NCBI RefSeq assembly: GCF_006345825.1
Contig: NZ_VCIX01000092.1
Coordinates: 1,116,001 to 1,180,000, forward strand
Direction of reading: 5' to 3'
DNA length: 64,000 bases
DNA from: Paenibacillus paridis
GTDB lineage: Bacteria; Bacillota; Bacilli; Paenibacillales; Paenibacillaceae
The first letter of the stretch is position 1; each line of letters starts with the position of its first letter. The notes beneath the pieces are model-generated. The model made no database searches and was not told the origin of the DNA. It saw nothing but the letters and a program-made list of their open reading frames with translations. Both the position numbers and the translations under genes were made by a program. This document shows, one piece after another, positions 43,314-51,540 of this stretch.

Positions 43314-43605
43314 TGCTTCCAATTCTAAAGACAGAGTTGTACATTCTTTTCTCATGATAGTATGTTTCCCCAGCAAGCGCAACCCTTACTCCCATCACTT
43401 CAAGCGAACAATCGTGACATTTTGAAGAAATGTATGCTTCTCATCGATTCGATGGGGTATAAGCTTCCTTAATAAGGCTTACTTCTGTTAAACTAGATAA
43501 AATGTTCTCATTCGTTCGAAAGCAAGGGCTTCCGGGTAGAATTGTGAAAGAAAAGCAAGCAAGGGTTATAGAATTGTTTTGTAAAAATGTTAGGAGGTTT
43601 GCGAT
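43314..43605. other. Divergent intergenic region, no gene
   Basis: It must hold promoters for the yugN-like and M20 genes. TTGTGA near 43540 with TTATAG 18 nt later is a weak candidate for the M20 gene, and TAGAAT near 43320 on the minus strand for the yugN-like gene. A short CCTTAATAAGG dyad lies near 43470. Nothing else is supported. Confidence 0.35.
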
Positions 43606-44802
43606 TTGCAGACAGAGGATATCGTAGATCTGGAGCTTCAGCAGTTGTTTCCGAAAATGGTGCAATGGCGTCGGCATCTTCATCAGTACCCCGAGCTATC
43701 CTTTCATGAACGTGTAACGTCAAGCTGGATTGCAAGCCAACTGGCGGAGCTTGGCTGCGAGGTTCGGACAGGCGTCGGCGGGCATGGACTCATTGCAGTT
43801 ATTCAAGGCGGGCTTCCGGGACCGGTGGTCGCGCTTCGTGCAGATATCGACGCGCTTCCAATCCAGGATGAGAAAACATGTGATTATGCATCGAAGGTAC
43901 CCAATGTCATGCATGCCTGCGGACATGACGGTCATACGTCGACGCTGCTTGCGATAGCGGCTTATTATTCTGCTAATCAGCCGTCGATTAAAGGGGAACG
44001 CAGGCTTCTGTTTCAGCCTGCAGAGGAAGTAACCCCGGGCGGAGCAAAGCCCATGATTGAAGACGGGGCACTGGAAGGCGTTGACTCCATCTATGGCGTA
44101 CATTTATGGACACCGCTTGCCAATGGCTTGGTTGCATCCAAGCCCGGGCCTTTCATGTCCGCCGCGGATGAATTTGTGATTGATATTATTGGGCGCGGAG
44201 GCCACGGCGGACTGCCTCACCAAGCCATTGATGCGATCATGATTGGCTCGACACTCGTTCAGTCCGTGCAATCCATCGTCAGCCGGAACGTCAACCCGCT
44301 GCAGCCTGCCGTCGTTTCAATCGGCTCCTTTCAAGCAGGGTCAACAAACAATATTATCGCAGAGCGCTGCAGGCTGAAAGGAACCGTCAGGTCGTTCGAT
44401 GAACAGACGAGAATGATGATCCATGATCGCCTTGAAGCTTTAGTGACTCACGTATGTCAAATGCATGGGGCAGAGTTTGATTACCAAATGCGAATTGGCT
44501 ATCCGCCTGTTGTGAATGACGAGGTAGAAGCAGAGCGATTTTTCAAGGTAGGAGGGAAATTATTCGGCGAAGCTTCTGTCGTGCGCTCTGAAGCCATAAC
44601 CGTAGCAGAGGATTTCTCTTACTATTTGGAGAGGGTACCGGGCTGTTTTATGTTCGTCGGGGCTGGAAATGAGAGCATAGGAGCAACCTATTCGCATCAC
44701 CACCCGAAGTTTAATTTCGATGAGAACGCTATGCTGCGAGCCGCTAGGCTGTTGATTGGAATGGCGGATGATTACGCAGAAGGCGACTCAGCTACCGTCT
44801 GA
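43606..44802 (+). CDS. M20 family amidohydrolase (N-acyl amino acid hydrolase-like)
   Basis: This 398-residue cytosolic metallohydrolase of the M20D group (hippurate hydrolase, YxeP, AmhX-like) has metal ligands visible in VMHACGHDGHTS, FQPAEEVTPGGA (catalytic Glu pair) and a C-terminal YSHHHPKFNFDE. The dimerisation domain lies at about residues 180-290. A substrate cannot be named; N-acetyl amino acids, acyl-cysteines or indole-acetyl amino acids are used by relatives. The TTG at 43606 is 8 nt after AGGAGG. It is monocistronic with a strong terminator. Confidence 0.92.
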   Translation: MQTEDIVDLELQQLFPKMVQWRRHLHQYPELSFHERVTSSWIASQLAELGCEVRTGVGGHGLIAVIQGGLPGPVVALRADIDALPIQDEKTCDYASKVPNVMHACGHDGHTSTLLAIAAYYSANQPSIKGERRLLFQPAEEVTPGGAKPMIEDGALEGVDSIYGVHLWTPLANGLVASKPGPFMSAADEFVIDIIGRGGHGGLPHQAIDAIMIGSTLVQSVQSIVSRNVNPLQPAVVSIGSFQAGSTNNIIAERCRLKGTVRSFDEQTRMMIHDRLEALVTHVCQMHGAEFDYQMRIGYPPVVNDEVEAERFFKVGGKLFGEASVVRSEAITVAEDFSYYLERVPGCFMFVGAGNESIGATYSHHHPKFNFDENAMLRAARLLIGMADDYAEGDSATV

Positions 44803-44880
44803 AGCTTTTTTTAGGACAAGCTAAAGCGATCTGTAAAAGGCGGGGGCAGCACGAAGCCGCAAATATTCTAGTTACCAAGA

Positions 44881-44927
44881 AAAAGGCTGCCGAGGCGTGT
44901 TCACACGCCTCGGCAGCCTTTTTGGCA
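44881..44927. terminator. Strong bidirectional terminator
   Basis: A perfect 19-bp stem (44881-44899 with 44904-44922) with TTCA loop and T run serves the M20 gene and the convergent nuclease gene. Confidence 0.95.
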
Positions 44928-44959
44928 ATAAACAATGAATTCCATTTTAACATGTCGAG

Positions 44960-45808
44960 CTAGTTATCCTCCCAGACGGACACTAATTCATTATATTGAT
45001 TATAAAGCTCAGCGGGGTCTGATTCTTTGTTGTTCCAAATATTGGTTGCGCCCCATTGTAAAATATCAGAGTCAGAAGTAACAGCCTCATCTGCCGAGGA
45101 AACGATTACTTTTTGGTTTGCTTCTAAAATATAAGGCCCAAATGGGAAAGTTTGATTGCCGCGAACACTAACGAGCTTCCAACCGTTCATCGGAATGGCA
45201 TCGTTTGTCGTATTGGTTATTGTCACAAGCTCTGCGACCTTGTCGACATCCACGATAATGCCGGTTCGTGCCGCTTTCTTAACGGGAAATTCGGTGTGAG
45301 TGCTCTCGTCCGAATTGCTCCAGAGGCCTTTCTTCGCGACCTTGGCCTGCTGCTCTAGCTGCTTGTATGCGTTCTCCATCTTGACATTGGGCTCTACGAT
45401 TAGTACCTTAGCCAGCCCTTCCTCTAACAACAGCTCGTTCAAAATTCGCCCGTCCTTAAGCTCGACAATGGCAAGTGTGCGGTCATATTGATCATTCAGC
45501 TCTTTATCAAAGGTCAGCCTGACCTCCTGCGATTCAGTCAGAACCTGCTTTGTATAAGCGGATGCCTCAGGACCGAATGGCTCCACCGGGCTGTCCTGTT
45601 TTTTGGTTTCCGGCGTATCCACGTAAAGCAAGCGAATCGTCGTTTCATCGGAACCCGTCTTAATCTTAAAGGTGTCTCCGTCAATGTAACCGGCGACCTG
45701 GTACCATTGGTTCGTTTGAATAACGTTCGAATTAAGCTCGGAAATGGCCGAACAGGCGGCAAGCGGCAAGCATGCGAGCATGAGGAGAATTATAAACATT
45801 CTTTTCAT
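44960..45808 (-). CDS. Thermonuclease-type lipoprotein with a lamin-tail-like domain
   Basis: The 282-residue product has a signal peptide and lipobox LAAC, so it is anchored outside the membrane. A staphylococcal nuclease-like domain (about residues 35-170) follows. It shows DGDTFKI, RLLYVDTPETKK with catalytic Arg and Ca-binding Asp, a FGPEASAYTKQVL helix, and YDRTLAIVEL with the second catalytic Arg. The C-terminal ~100 residues (GIIVDVDKVAELVTITN ... GWKLVSV) look like a lamin-tail/LTD beta-sandwich. This pairing suggests a surface nuclease with an adhesion module. The ATG at 45808 follows GGAGGT; the frame continues upstream to 45841 but lacks a ribosome-binding site. Confidence 0.88.
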   Translation of the reverse strand: MKRMFIILLMLACLPLAACSAISELNSNVIQTNQWYQVAGYIDGDTFKIKTGSDETTIRLLYVDTPETKKQDSPVEPFGPEASAYTKQVLTESQEVRLTFDKELNDQYDRTLAIVELKDGRILNELLLEEGLAKVLIVEPNVKMENAYKQLEQQAKVAKKGLWSNSDESTHTEFPVKKAARTGIIVDVDKVAELVTITNTTNDAIPMNGWKLVSVRGNQTFPFGPYILEANQKVIVSSADEAVTSDSDILQWGATNIWNNKESDPAELYNQYNELVSVWEDN

Positions 45809-46020
45809 TGATGTAGTACCTCCAGCCCGACGTGCGGTCAAAATGAGAGCTTACTCATTTACTATAACACATTTTGTATATAAAAATCGCGTAAAGGCGC
45901 TATGGGATTCAAGCATAAAAAAGTGCCAATTTCTTCATACTGTGAGAAGGGGCATCTTGCGGCCATTTTCGTTTGCCTTGCAGAAGCATTCTGCCGACCT
46001 ATTCTTTGAGGAGGGGAACT

Positions 46021-47727
46021 ATGCACGACCTTAGTGAGAGACCCTTAATTGTCCAATCCGATTTAGTGGTGCTGCTTGATGAACGCAAGCCAGCGGCACA
46101 GCAAGCCAGAGACAAGCTCGTTCTCTTCATGGATGCGGTGCGAAGGGCGGGTAATATACATACGTATCAAATGACGCCGTTAACGCTATGGAATGCAGCC
46201 GCTGCCGGGATATCGTCCGACGATATTGTGGGCTGGCTGACGGAGTACGGACGGTATGAGGTTCCGTTTCAAGCGGAGGCGACGCTTAGAAAGCTGATGG
46301 GCAGATACGGCAAGCTTTGGTTGTCGACAGATTCTGGACGATTGCTATTGCATGGTGATCCGATTTTGATGGAAGAACTGGAGCATTTTAAAACAATAAT
46401 GGGTGCCGTTGTTCAAAAGCATTCGGCTATTGCATGGGAGATGAACGAAAAGTCCAGAGGGAGTTTGAAGCAGGAGCTTACCCGCATTGGTTATCCGGTC
46501 ATTGATTTGGCAGGTTATCATGCCGGAGAAACATTGGCTATTCATATGAAGGAGATGACCCGCAGCAACCGTACATTTGAATTAAGAAGCTATCAGCAAA
46601 CGGCCGTTGATCAATACTATAAAGAAGGAACAGTGCAGGGCGGCAGCGGGGTCATCGTTCTTCCGTGCGGTGCGGGAAAAACGATCGTCGGCATTGCCGC
46701 GTTGGCCCGGCTAGGAAGGGCTACCCTTATTCTTACTTCAAACAGCACCTCGGTTAAGCAATGGCAGGACGAGCTTTTGGATAAGACTACCTTGACGGAG
46801 GAGCAGGTTGGCCAGTACTGCGGTACGCTTAAGCAGGTACGTCCAGTAACGATTGCCACTTATAATATTTTGACCCATCGAAAATCGAAAGAGGCGCCAT
46901 TCACTCATATGAAGCTGTTTACTGAACGGGACTGGGGACTCATTATCTATGATGAGGTCCATCTGCTACCCGCTCCTGTGTTCCGGATGACTGCCGACAT
47001 TCAAGCGACGAGGCGGCTGGGTTTGACGGCTACTCTCGTTCGCGAGGATGGCTGTGCAGAGGACGTCTACTCCTTAATCGGACCTAAGCAATATGACATG
47101 CTTTGGAAAACGGCTGAAGCTGGTTCGCATATCGCTGCTGTATCTTGCACGGAAATAAGAGTTCCGCTCCACAACAGCAGCAGAATGCATTACGCACAAG
47201 CGAGTACGCGTGCCCAAATCAGAATTGCAGCTGAAAATCCGGGGAAAACCCCTGTTGTCGAGCAGCTGCTGAAGGAGCATAGGGGTAAGCCTACTTTAAT
47301 TATTGGACAATATTTGAGCCAATTGCATGAGCTGGCTGTAACGCTAGGAGCCCCGGTATTGACGGGCGAGGTACCGCATACCGAGCGACAGCAGCTTTAT
47401 GAGAGGTTTAAAGCGGGGCACATCTCGGTGCTGATCGTTTCAAAGGTTGCGAATTTTGCGGTTGATTTGCCGGATGCCGCCGTGGCTATACAGCTCTCGG
47501 GCAGCTTTGGCTCGAGGCAGGAAGAAGCGCAGCGTATAGGAAGGCTGCTTAGGCCGAAAGCCGGCCATAATCGTGCATGGTTCTATACGATCGTAACGGA
47601 CGAAACCAAGGAAGCGGAGTTCGCGATGAAGCGGCAGCTGTTTATGCTGGAACAGGGCTATAAGTACGAACGAGTGACTGTTTCGACAGCCGATAACGTT
47701 TTGGCGGGGGAGGCTGCGGCTCAGTGA
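46021..47727 (+). CDS. Bacterial XPB-type DNA helicase (SF2, Rad25-like)
   Basis: This 568-residue helicase has an N-terminal XPB-specific region (about residues 1-190), then the helicase core: Q-motif FELRSYQQTAV, Walker A LPCGAGKT (~218-225), DEVH box IYDEVHLLP, motif III LGLTATLVREDG with the RED motif that marks XPB, and motif VI QRIGRLLRPK. Bacterial XPBs unwind 3'-5' and are thought to act in nucleotide excision repair. The ATG at 46021 follows GAGGAGG. The next gene overlaps or abuts it (GTGA at 47724), forming a two-gene unit. Confidence 0.92.
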   Translation: MHDLSERPLIVQSDLVVLLDERKPAAQQARDKLVLFMDAVRRAGNIHTYQMTPLTLWNAAAAGISSDDIVGWLTEYGRYEVPFQAEATLRKLMGRYGKLWLSTDSGRLLLHGDPILMEELEHFKTIMGAVVQKHSAIAWEMNEKSRGSLKQELTRIGYPVIDLAGYHAGETLAIHMKEMTRSNRTFELRSYQQTAVDQYYKEGTVQGGSGVIVLPCGAGKTIVGIAALARLGRATLILTSNSTSVKQWQDELLDKTTLTEEQVGQYCGTLKQVRPVTIATYNILTHRKSKEAPFTHMKLFTERDWGLIIYDEVHLLPAPVFRMTADIQATRRLGLTATLVREDGCAEDVYSLIGPKQYDMLWKTAEAGSHIAAVSCTEIRVPLHNSSRMHYAQASTRAQIRIAAENPGKTPVVEQLLKEHRGKPTLIIGQYLSQLHELAVTLGAPVLTGEVPHTERQQLYERFKAGHISVLIVSKVANFAVDLPDAAVAIQLSGSFGSRQEEAQRIGRLLRPKAGHNRAWFYTIVTDETKEAEFAMKRQLFMLEQGYKYERVTVSTADNVLAGEAAAQ

Positions 47728-47735
47728 GGATAAAT

Positions 47736-49760
47736 ATGCTTCTTGACAAGCTCTCTTATGAGCACAGGGCAAGCTTGGAACAATCCCCTATTTGGCATCA
47801 AGCTAGGGAGAGAGGAATGCGATGGGAAGAAGCTGCGGTTAAGGACGAGGAGATTCTTGCTGCTTCCCGTATGCTGCCCCTTTACGCAGCTGAGGTTTTG
47901 AGCGTGATGCTGCGCAGCTTTTCGGCTGTTCCAGTAGAGAGCGAAAGGCTGCTCAAAGAGCTGCGCAAGCATTCAGATTTATCCGGTGCGGAATGCCAGC
48001 TTGGTCTGGCAGAGCTTGAGGGAGCCGGCGTGTTGTTTTCGGTTCGGAAGGTATGGGGGGAACGTTTGTATTTTATGCCCCTAGACAGTTTTGGAGGCTG
48101 GCAAAGAGCTTTATTCCCATGTAATGTTGACCCAATCTCTGCTCTAGAGAGAGAATATTTGATGAATGGCGCTATGAGAGGTTACCGCAAACCGCTTGGC
48201 AGACAATTGCTTGCAGCCTTTTCAGCATTAGGTCGCTGCGGGCTTGCGCTTACCGCAAGCGGTACGCTACCCAAAAAAACGGTAGCCAAGCTCATGCAAG
48301 CCGTCGATATAGATGAGGCCGCGCTGGCATCGTTTGATCTGAAGTGGCCTTTCCCAGACAAATATCCGCTGACCGTTGCCTTTATATTGGAAGCGGGTTT
48401 TGCTTTTGGTTTGCTTGAGCAGGATGAGGGTACATTGAAATGGAATGAGGACATGCTCAGCCGATGGCTAAGGCTTGATGATCAGTGCCGTGAGCGCGAG
48501 CTTATGACTTGGGTATTCGCGTTCGTTTTACCTTCCAGCGGCGTAAGCGCGCATCTGGCGGCTGCGATGGCTGGGCTGGAAGCGGGGACATGGTACACGG
48601 AGCAGAGAATACTGGCAGCGATAAAGGTTAATCTAGTACCTGAAAATGTTGAGTGCGAGCAACGTATGGATCGTTTTTATCGGCGCTGGTTTGAACTATG
48701 GCATAACTTAGGCTGGTTGGAAATTGTCCATCGCGAAGGCCATGGCGAGCGGGAGTGGTTTGTCAGATGGAAGGCGGAAGCACCGCTTCATGACCTTATT
48801 TCTACAAGTATGGTCAGAAACGAACCTCCATTTGTCACGGTGTCACCTAATGGCGAATTAATGGTCGAACCGGAGTGTCCATTCTGGGTAAGGTGGGAGC
48901 TTGCGCTGCTTGCGGAATTAAAGTCAGATGAGCAGGTGGCGGTATATCGGCTGGAAGCTGCATCGGTTGCCCAAGCCATGGAGCTAGGGAGAAATTCCTC
49001 AGACATCAAAGCGTTTCTTGTTTTCGTTTCGGGCGGAGAGCCGTTCCCGACTGCCGCCGAGTCTTTACTGGAAGTGTGGACGGCCCGGGCATGCCGCACG
49101 GCATTTGCAGAGGTTACGCTGCTTCGGTGCGACAATGAGGAAATGGCTGCGCTGGTGGAGCAACTCCCGTCCATGAAAGCTTATCTAATTCAGAAGCTGG
49201 GGAAAATGGATTACATTGTTGAGCGAACTCAAATCGCTGAGATCCGGCAAGCCTTGAAGAAAACAGGCTATGAGGCCCGCAAAGCCGTACAATCTGAGAT
49301 TGGCGCGGTCAGCACGTCCTATCCCTCTATGGCGGAGGGGAAAAATCTATGGAGTGGAACCAGTCATACAGAAGAACGGAAACGATCAACCCCAGCGTAC
49401 CTTTATGAAGCTTTTCCCCTCCAGCATTTCGAGCTTAATGGACCTTCTCTGAGAGGGGAATTGCCAGCCATTGCTCAAAGAGAGAGTGTTCCGGCGATGT
49501 GGATCAAGCAGCTGCGAGCGTATCATCATTCGACAAGAAGAGAGCTTATTGAGCAAGCCTTGCTATGGCAAACGCCGGTACAGCTGCGAATCGAGCGGGA
49601 GCTGCGCTCCTTTGTCCCTGAGAAGCTGGAGCAGAAGGAAGACGGGTGGGCCGTCATCGGGCTGCTGCGTGACCAGCCAGGGAGCTCTCTGATTCGACTT
49701 ACGCCGGATATGTGGGAGGAAATGCGTTTGGTTATTCCTGGGCAAGACGCTACAATATAA
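47736..49760 (+). CDS. Helicase-associated partner protein of XPB
   Basis: This 674-residue soluble protein is rich in Leu, Glu and Trp, with no signal peptide and no Walker motif. The plan resembles the long helicase-associated protein (Helicase_C_3/XPB domain) found beside bacterial XPB: a winged-helix-like N-terminal third, and a middle segment (TVSPNGELMVEPECPFWVRWELALL) that reads like its conserved core. A roughly 60-residue low-conservation linker (near 530-580) precedes a C-terminal block. It is translationally coupled to the XPB gene. ATG 47736 has GAGG 6 nt upstream; GTG 47724 is the alternative. Function is inferred from the neighbour. Confidence 0.75.
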   Translation: MLLDKLSYEHRASLEQSPIWHQARERGMRWEEAAVKDEEILAASRMLPLYAAEVLSVMLRSFSAVPVESERLLKELRKHSDLSGAECQLGLAELEGAGVLFSVRKVWGERLYFMPLDSFGGWQRALFPCNVDPISALEREYLMNGAMRGYRKPLGRQLLAAFSALGRCGLALTASGTLPKKTVAKLMQAVDIDEAALASFDLKWPFPDKYPLTVAFILEAGFAFGLLEQDEGTLKWNEDMLSRWLRLDDQCRERELMTWVFAFVLPSSGVSAHLAAAMAGLEAGTWYTEQRILAAIKVNLVPENVECEQRMDRFYRRWFELWHNLGWLEIVHREGHGEREWFVRWKAEAPLHDLISTSMVRNEPPFVTVSPNGELMVEPECPFWVRWELALLAELKSDEQVAVYRLEAASVAQAMELGRNSSDIKAFLVFVSGGEPFPTAAESLLEVWTARACRTAFAEVTLLRCDNEEMAALVEQLPSMKAYLIQKLGKMDYIVERTQIAEIRQALKKTGYEARKAVQSEIGAVSTSYPSMAEGKNLWSGTSHTEERKRSTPAYLYEAFPLQHFELNGPSLRGELPAIAQRESVPAMWIKQLRAYHHSTRRELIEQALLWQTPVQLRIERELRSFVPEKLEQKEDGWAVIGLLRDQPGSSLIRLTPDMWEEMRLVIPGQDATI

Positions 49761-49831
49761 TCTCTATCAATTAACCAAGCGACTATGATATGATAGTGGA
49801 GTATTTATGTAAATTGAAATGAGGTGGATGA

Positions 49832-50320
49832 ATGCCAACTGCTGAAGGTTTAACGACTGTTCAGTTGGAGCAACCGCAAGGCGGCGTTTCTTCTCTCGAC
49901 ATGGCGTCTCTGCTGCTTTGTGCTTATGAACTAGGGGATTGGATCAATCAATCGGCGGAAGTCGCCGAATATTTATATTGGAAGTCGGCTGTGAATGAGG
50001 ACGAGGAAGTGAAGCAAACGGCTAAGCGATTCGCGAAAGCGAAGGAGCTATTTGTCGAGTGCGAGCGCTTTGGTCGCTTTCACCCCGATTACAACGAAGC
50101 GAAAGACAAGGTGAAAAAAATCGAACGAGAGCTAGGCGAAATTGAAAGCGTAAGGCGCTTTAAATTAGCTGAGCAGGTTGTCGATGAAATGCTTTATGAT
50201 GTATCCCGCACGATAGCTGAATCCGTCTCTGATAACATCAAAGTGCCTGGAAACGAGAAGGCAGGGGGCGGTTGCGGAAGCGGGGGGTCATGCGGCTGCG
50301 GAAGCGGCGGCTGCGGCTAA
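49832..50320 (+). CDS. ricF: YlbF/RicF family regulator with a cysteine-rich tail
   Basis: The 162-residue helical protein matches YlbF (Com_YlbF fold, residues ~20-130: MASLLLCAYELGDWINQSAEVAEYLYWKSA region). In B. subtilis RicF joins RicA (YmcA) and RicT (YaaT) in a complex that carries Fe-S clusters and directs RNase Y processing of mRNA, affecting sporulation and competence. The C-terminus GGGCGSGGSCGCGSGGCG contributes four Cys between Gly/Ser, suited to Fe-S ligation. The gene is followed by ylbG, as in Bacillus. Confidence 0.92.
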   Translation: MPTAEGLTTVQLEQPQGGVSSLDMASLLLCAYELGDWINQSAEVAEYLYWKSAVNEDEEVKQTAKRFAKAKELFVECERFGRFHPDYNEAKDKVKKIERELGEIESVRRFKLAEQVVDEMLYDVSRTIAESVSDNIKVPGNEKAGGGCGSGGSCGCGSGGCG

Positions 50321-50345
50321 GCGCTGATTATGAAGCGCGAAAGCC

Positions 50346-50414
50346 ATGCTTGCGAACAAGGTTTGCTACGCAAACCTTAGCAGGTGCTTACGAAGTAGGT
50401 TTGCTACGCAAACC
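50346..50414 (+). repeat. Two hairpin units between ylbF and ylbG
   Basis: Unit 1 (50346-50376) is ATGCTTGCGAAC, AA, then GGTTTGC-TAC-GCAAACC. Unit 2 (50384-50414) is GTGCTTACGAAG, TA, then the same hairpin, and it runs into TTTAAGGAGG, the ylbG Shine-Dalgarno. They fill most of the 110-nt gap between two genes that are normally co-transcribed. Confidence 0.9.
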
Positions 50415-50430
50415 TTTAAGGAGGAATAAG

Positions 50431-50694
50431 ATGCTGCCGGAACGAACGGGTTATATTATATGGGTTAGCGATTTGAAAGCGGCTAGATCGCTGGAGCGTT
50501 TCGGAACGGTTCATTATATGTCGCGCAAGATGCATTACGTTGTGATGTACATGAACGCAGAGCGCTCGGAAGAGGCTGTGCGGCAGATGGGGAAGCTTTC
50601 GTACGTTCGCAAGATCGAACGTTCTTACCGCAATGAAATCAAGACCGAATACAGCAAGGACAGTGAGGACAAAACGAGGTTTTACAGCTTGTAG
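50431..50694 (+). CDS. ylbG: YlbG family protein (DUF2129)
   Basis: This 87-residue protein matches YlbG: RTGYIIWVSDLKAARSLERFG, then SRKMHYVVMYMNAE and a C-terminal KLSYVRKIERSYRNEI, within a ferredoxin-like alpha/beta fold. The function is unknown. Linkage to ylbF is conserved in Firmicutes. The ATG at 50431 is 6 nt after TTTAAGGAGG. Upstream open frame to 50272 is only the repeat leader plus the end of ylbF in another frame. Confidence 0.9.
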   Translation: MLPERTGYIIWVSDLKAARSLERFGTVHYMSRKMHYVVMYMNAERSEEAVRQMGKLSYVRKIERSYRNEIKTEYSKDSEDKTRFYSL

Positions 50695-50801
50695 TTCTGG
50701 TTCCTTAAGCTGGCCCCACTGCAAGCGGACGCGTATTGACTAAGTCAACTCGGCTGTTCGGTTGTTTTAATGGAAAATAATATAAACATGTTGATATCGG
50801 G

Positions 50802-50842
50802 CGCTTCTCAGCGACAAAAAATGCTGAGAAGCGTCTTTTTTA
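50802..50842 (+). terminator. Intrinsic terminator after ylbG
   Basis: A perfect 11-bp stem (50802-50812 with 50823-50832, including the flanking pair) with a 10-nt A-rich loop is followed by TC and six T. Confidence 0.88.
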
Positions 50843-50974
50843 TACGAAATCATCCAATAACTTACAAATATGGTCTGACTTTAATTTATTGTTGTAATCT
50901 CGGACAATCGTGGTAAAATGGAATTAAATTCATAGTAAAAAAGACCCGGTTCCTTGGGAGGAGTTGGTTGCGCA

Positions 50975-51412
50975 ATGAAAGATAAAATGACCAGAAGATG
51001 GAGCACATACGAGTCGTTTTATATCGATCTAGGTGATAAGAAAGTAGCGGACATCGTCATTACGAACCATGCGAAAGTACGTTGGCTCGACCGGATCGAA
51101 AGTGAAAAAACTGGCTTCGAGGATATTGCCGAATTTTTGTGGGAATGCTTGAAGCAAGGGCGTATTGAGCCCTATTACCGCAACGAGCAGGATGTATACT
51201 TAATCGATGATGACCTTGTGTTTGTGGCTGAATTTGCGGACTCTTTGACAGAAACGGACATCACCGGAGTTCCCCTTCAGAAGATGATCATTGTAACCTT
51301 CCTTGGGCGCATGTCTGAGACCATTGAGCTGAGGGACCTAAAGTCCTATTATTCATGGCTGAGGCACTCCCGCCGCATGACACTTGTTAAGAGCAGCAGA
51401 AAAAGAAAATAA
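50975..51412 (+). CDS. Hypothetical protein, 145 residues
   Basis: I recognise no family. The protein is soluble and charged, with a strand-rich centre (VYLIDDDLVFVAEF, KMIIVTFLGRM) and a basic C-terminus ending KSSRKRK. The N-terminal part has a 'ADIVITNHAKVRWLDRI' segment that resembles small nuclease-like or toxin-like RelE folds only superficially; no partner antitoxin gene is next to it. The ATG at 50975 follows GGGAGGAG at 11-nt spacing. It ends before a terminator at 51441. Confidence 0.65.
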   Translation: MKDKMTRRWSTYESFYIDLGDKKVADIVITNHAKVRWLDRIESEKTGFEDIAEFLWECLKQGRIEPYYRNEQDVYLIDDDLVFVAEFADSLTETDITGVPLQKMIIVTFLGRMSETIELRDLKSYYSWLRHSRRMTLVKSSRKRK

Positions 51413-51440
51413 GAAATTATAACATATAATATTGATACAG

Positions 51441-51474
51441 AGCGTGCATCTAAAAAAGATTGCACGCTTTTTGC
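51441..51474 (+). terminator. Intrinsic terminator
   Basis: AGCGTGCA (51441-51448) pairs with TGCACGCT (51461-51468) and is followed by TTTTTG. Confidence 0.8.
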
Positions 51475-51492
51475 TTTGGTTATAAGACTCTG

Positions 51493-51512
51493 TACAAGCT
51501 TTGTAGTATAAT
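51493..51512 (+). promoter_or_regulatory. LysR-type box overlapping a -10 element
   Basis: TACAAGCTTTGTA (51493-51505) fits the T-N11-A rule for LysR-family sites with near-perfect dyad symmetry, and it is followed directly by TATAAT (51507-51512). Autoregulation by the LysR protein encoded 29 nt downstream is likely but inferred. Confidence 0.5.
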
Positions 51513-51540
51513 ATTCAGCAGAAGAAAGGATGATTGGAAC

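Noticed and set aside
45973..50694. XPB pair plus neighbours as a phage-defence island
   Set aside because: Flanking genes (M20 hydrolase, ricF, ylbG) are housekeeping and there is no nuclease, toxin or mobile element nearby.
50975..51412. RelE-type toxin
   Set aside because: The similarity is only superficial, and no antitoxin-like gene overlaps or adjoins it.
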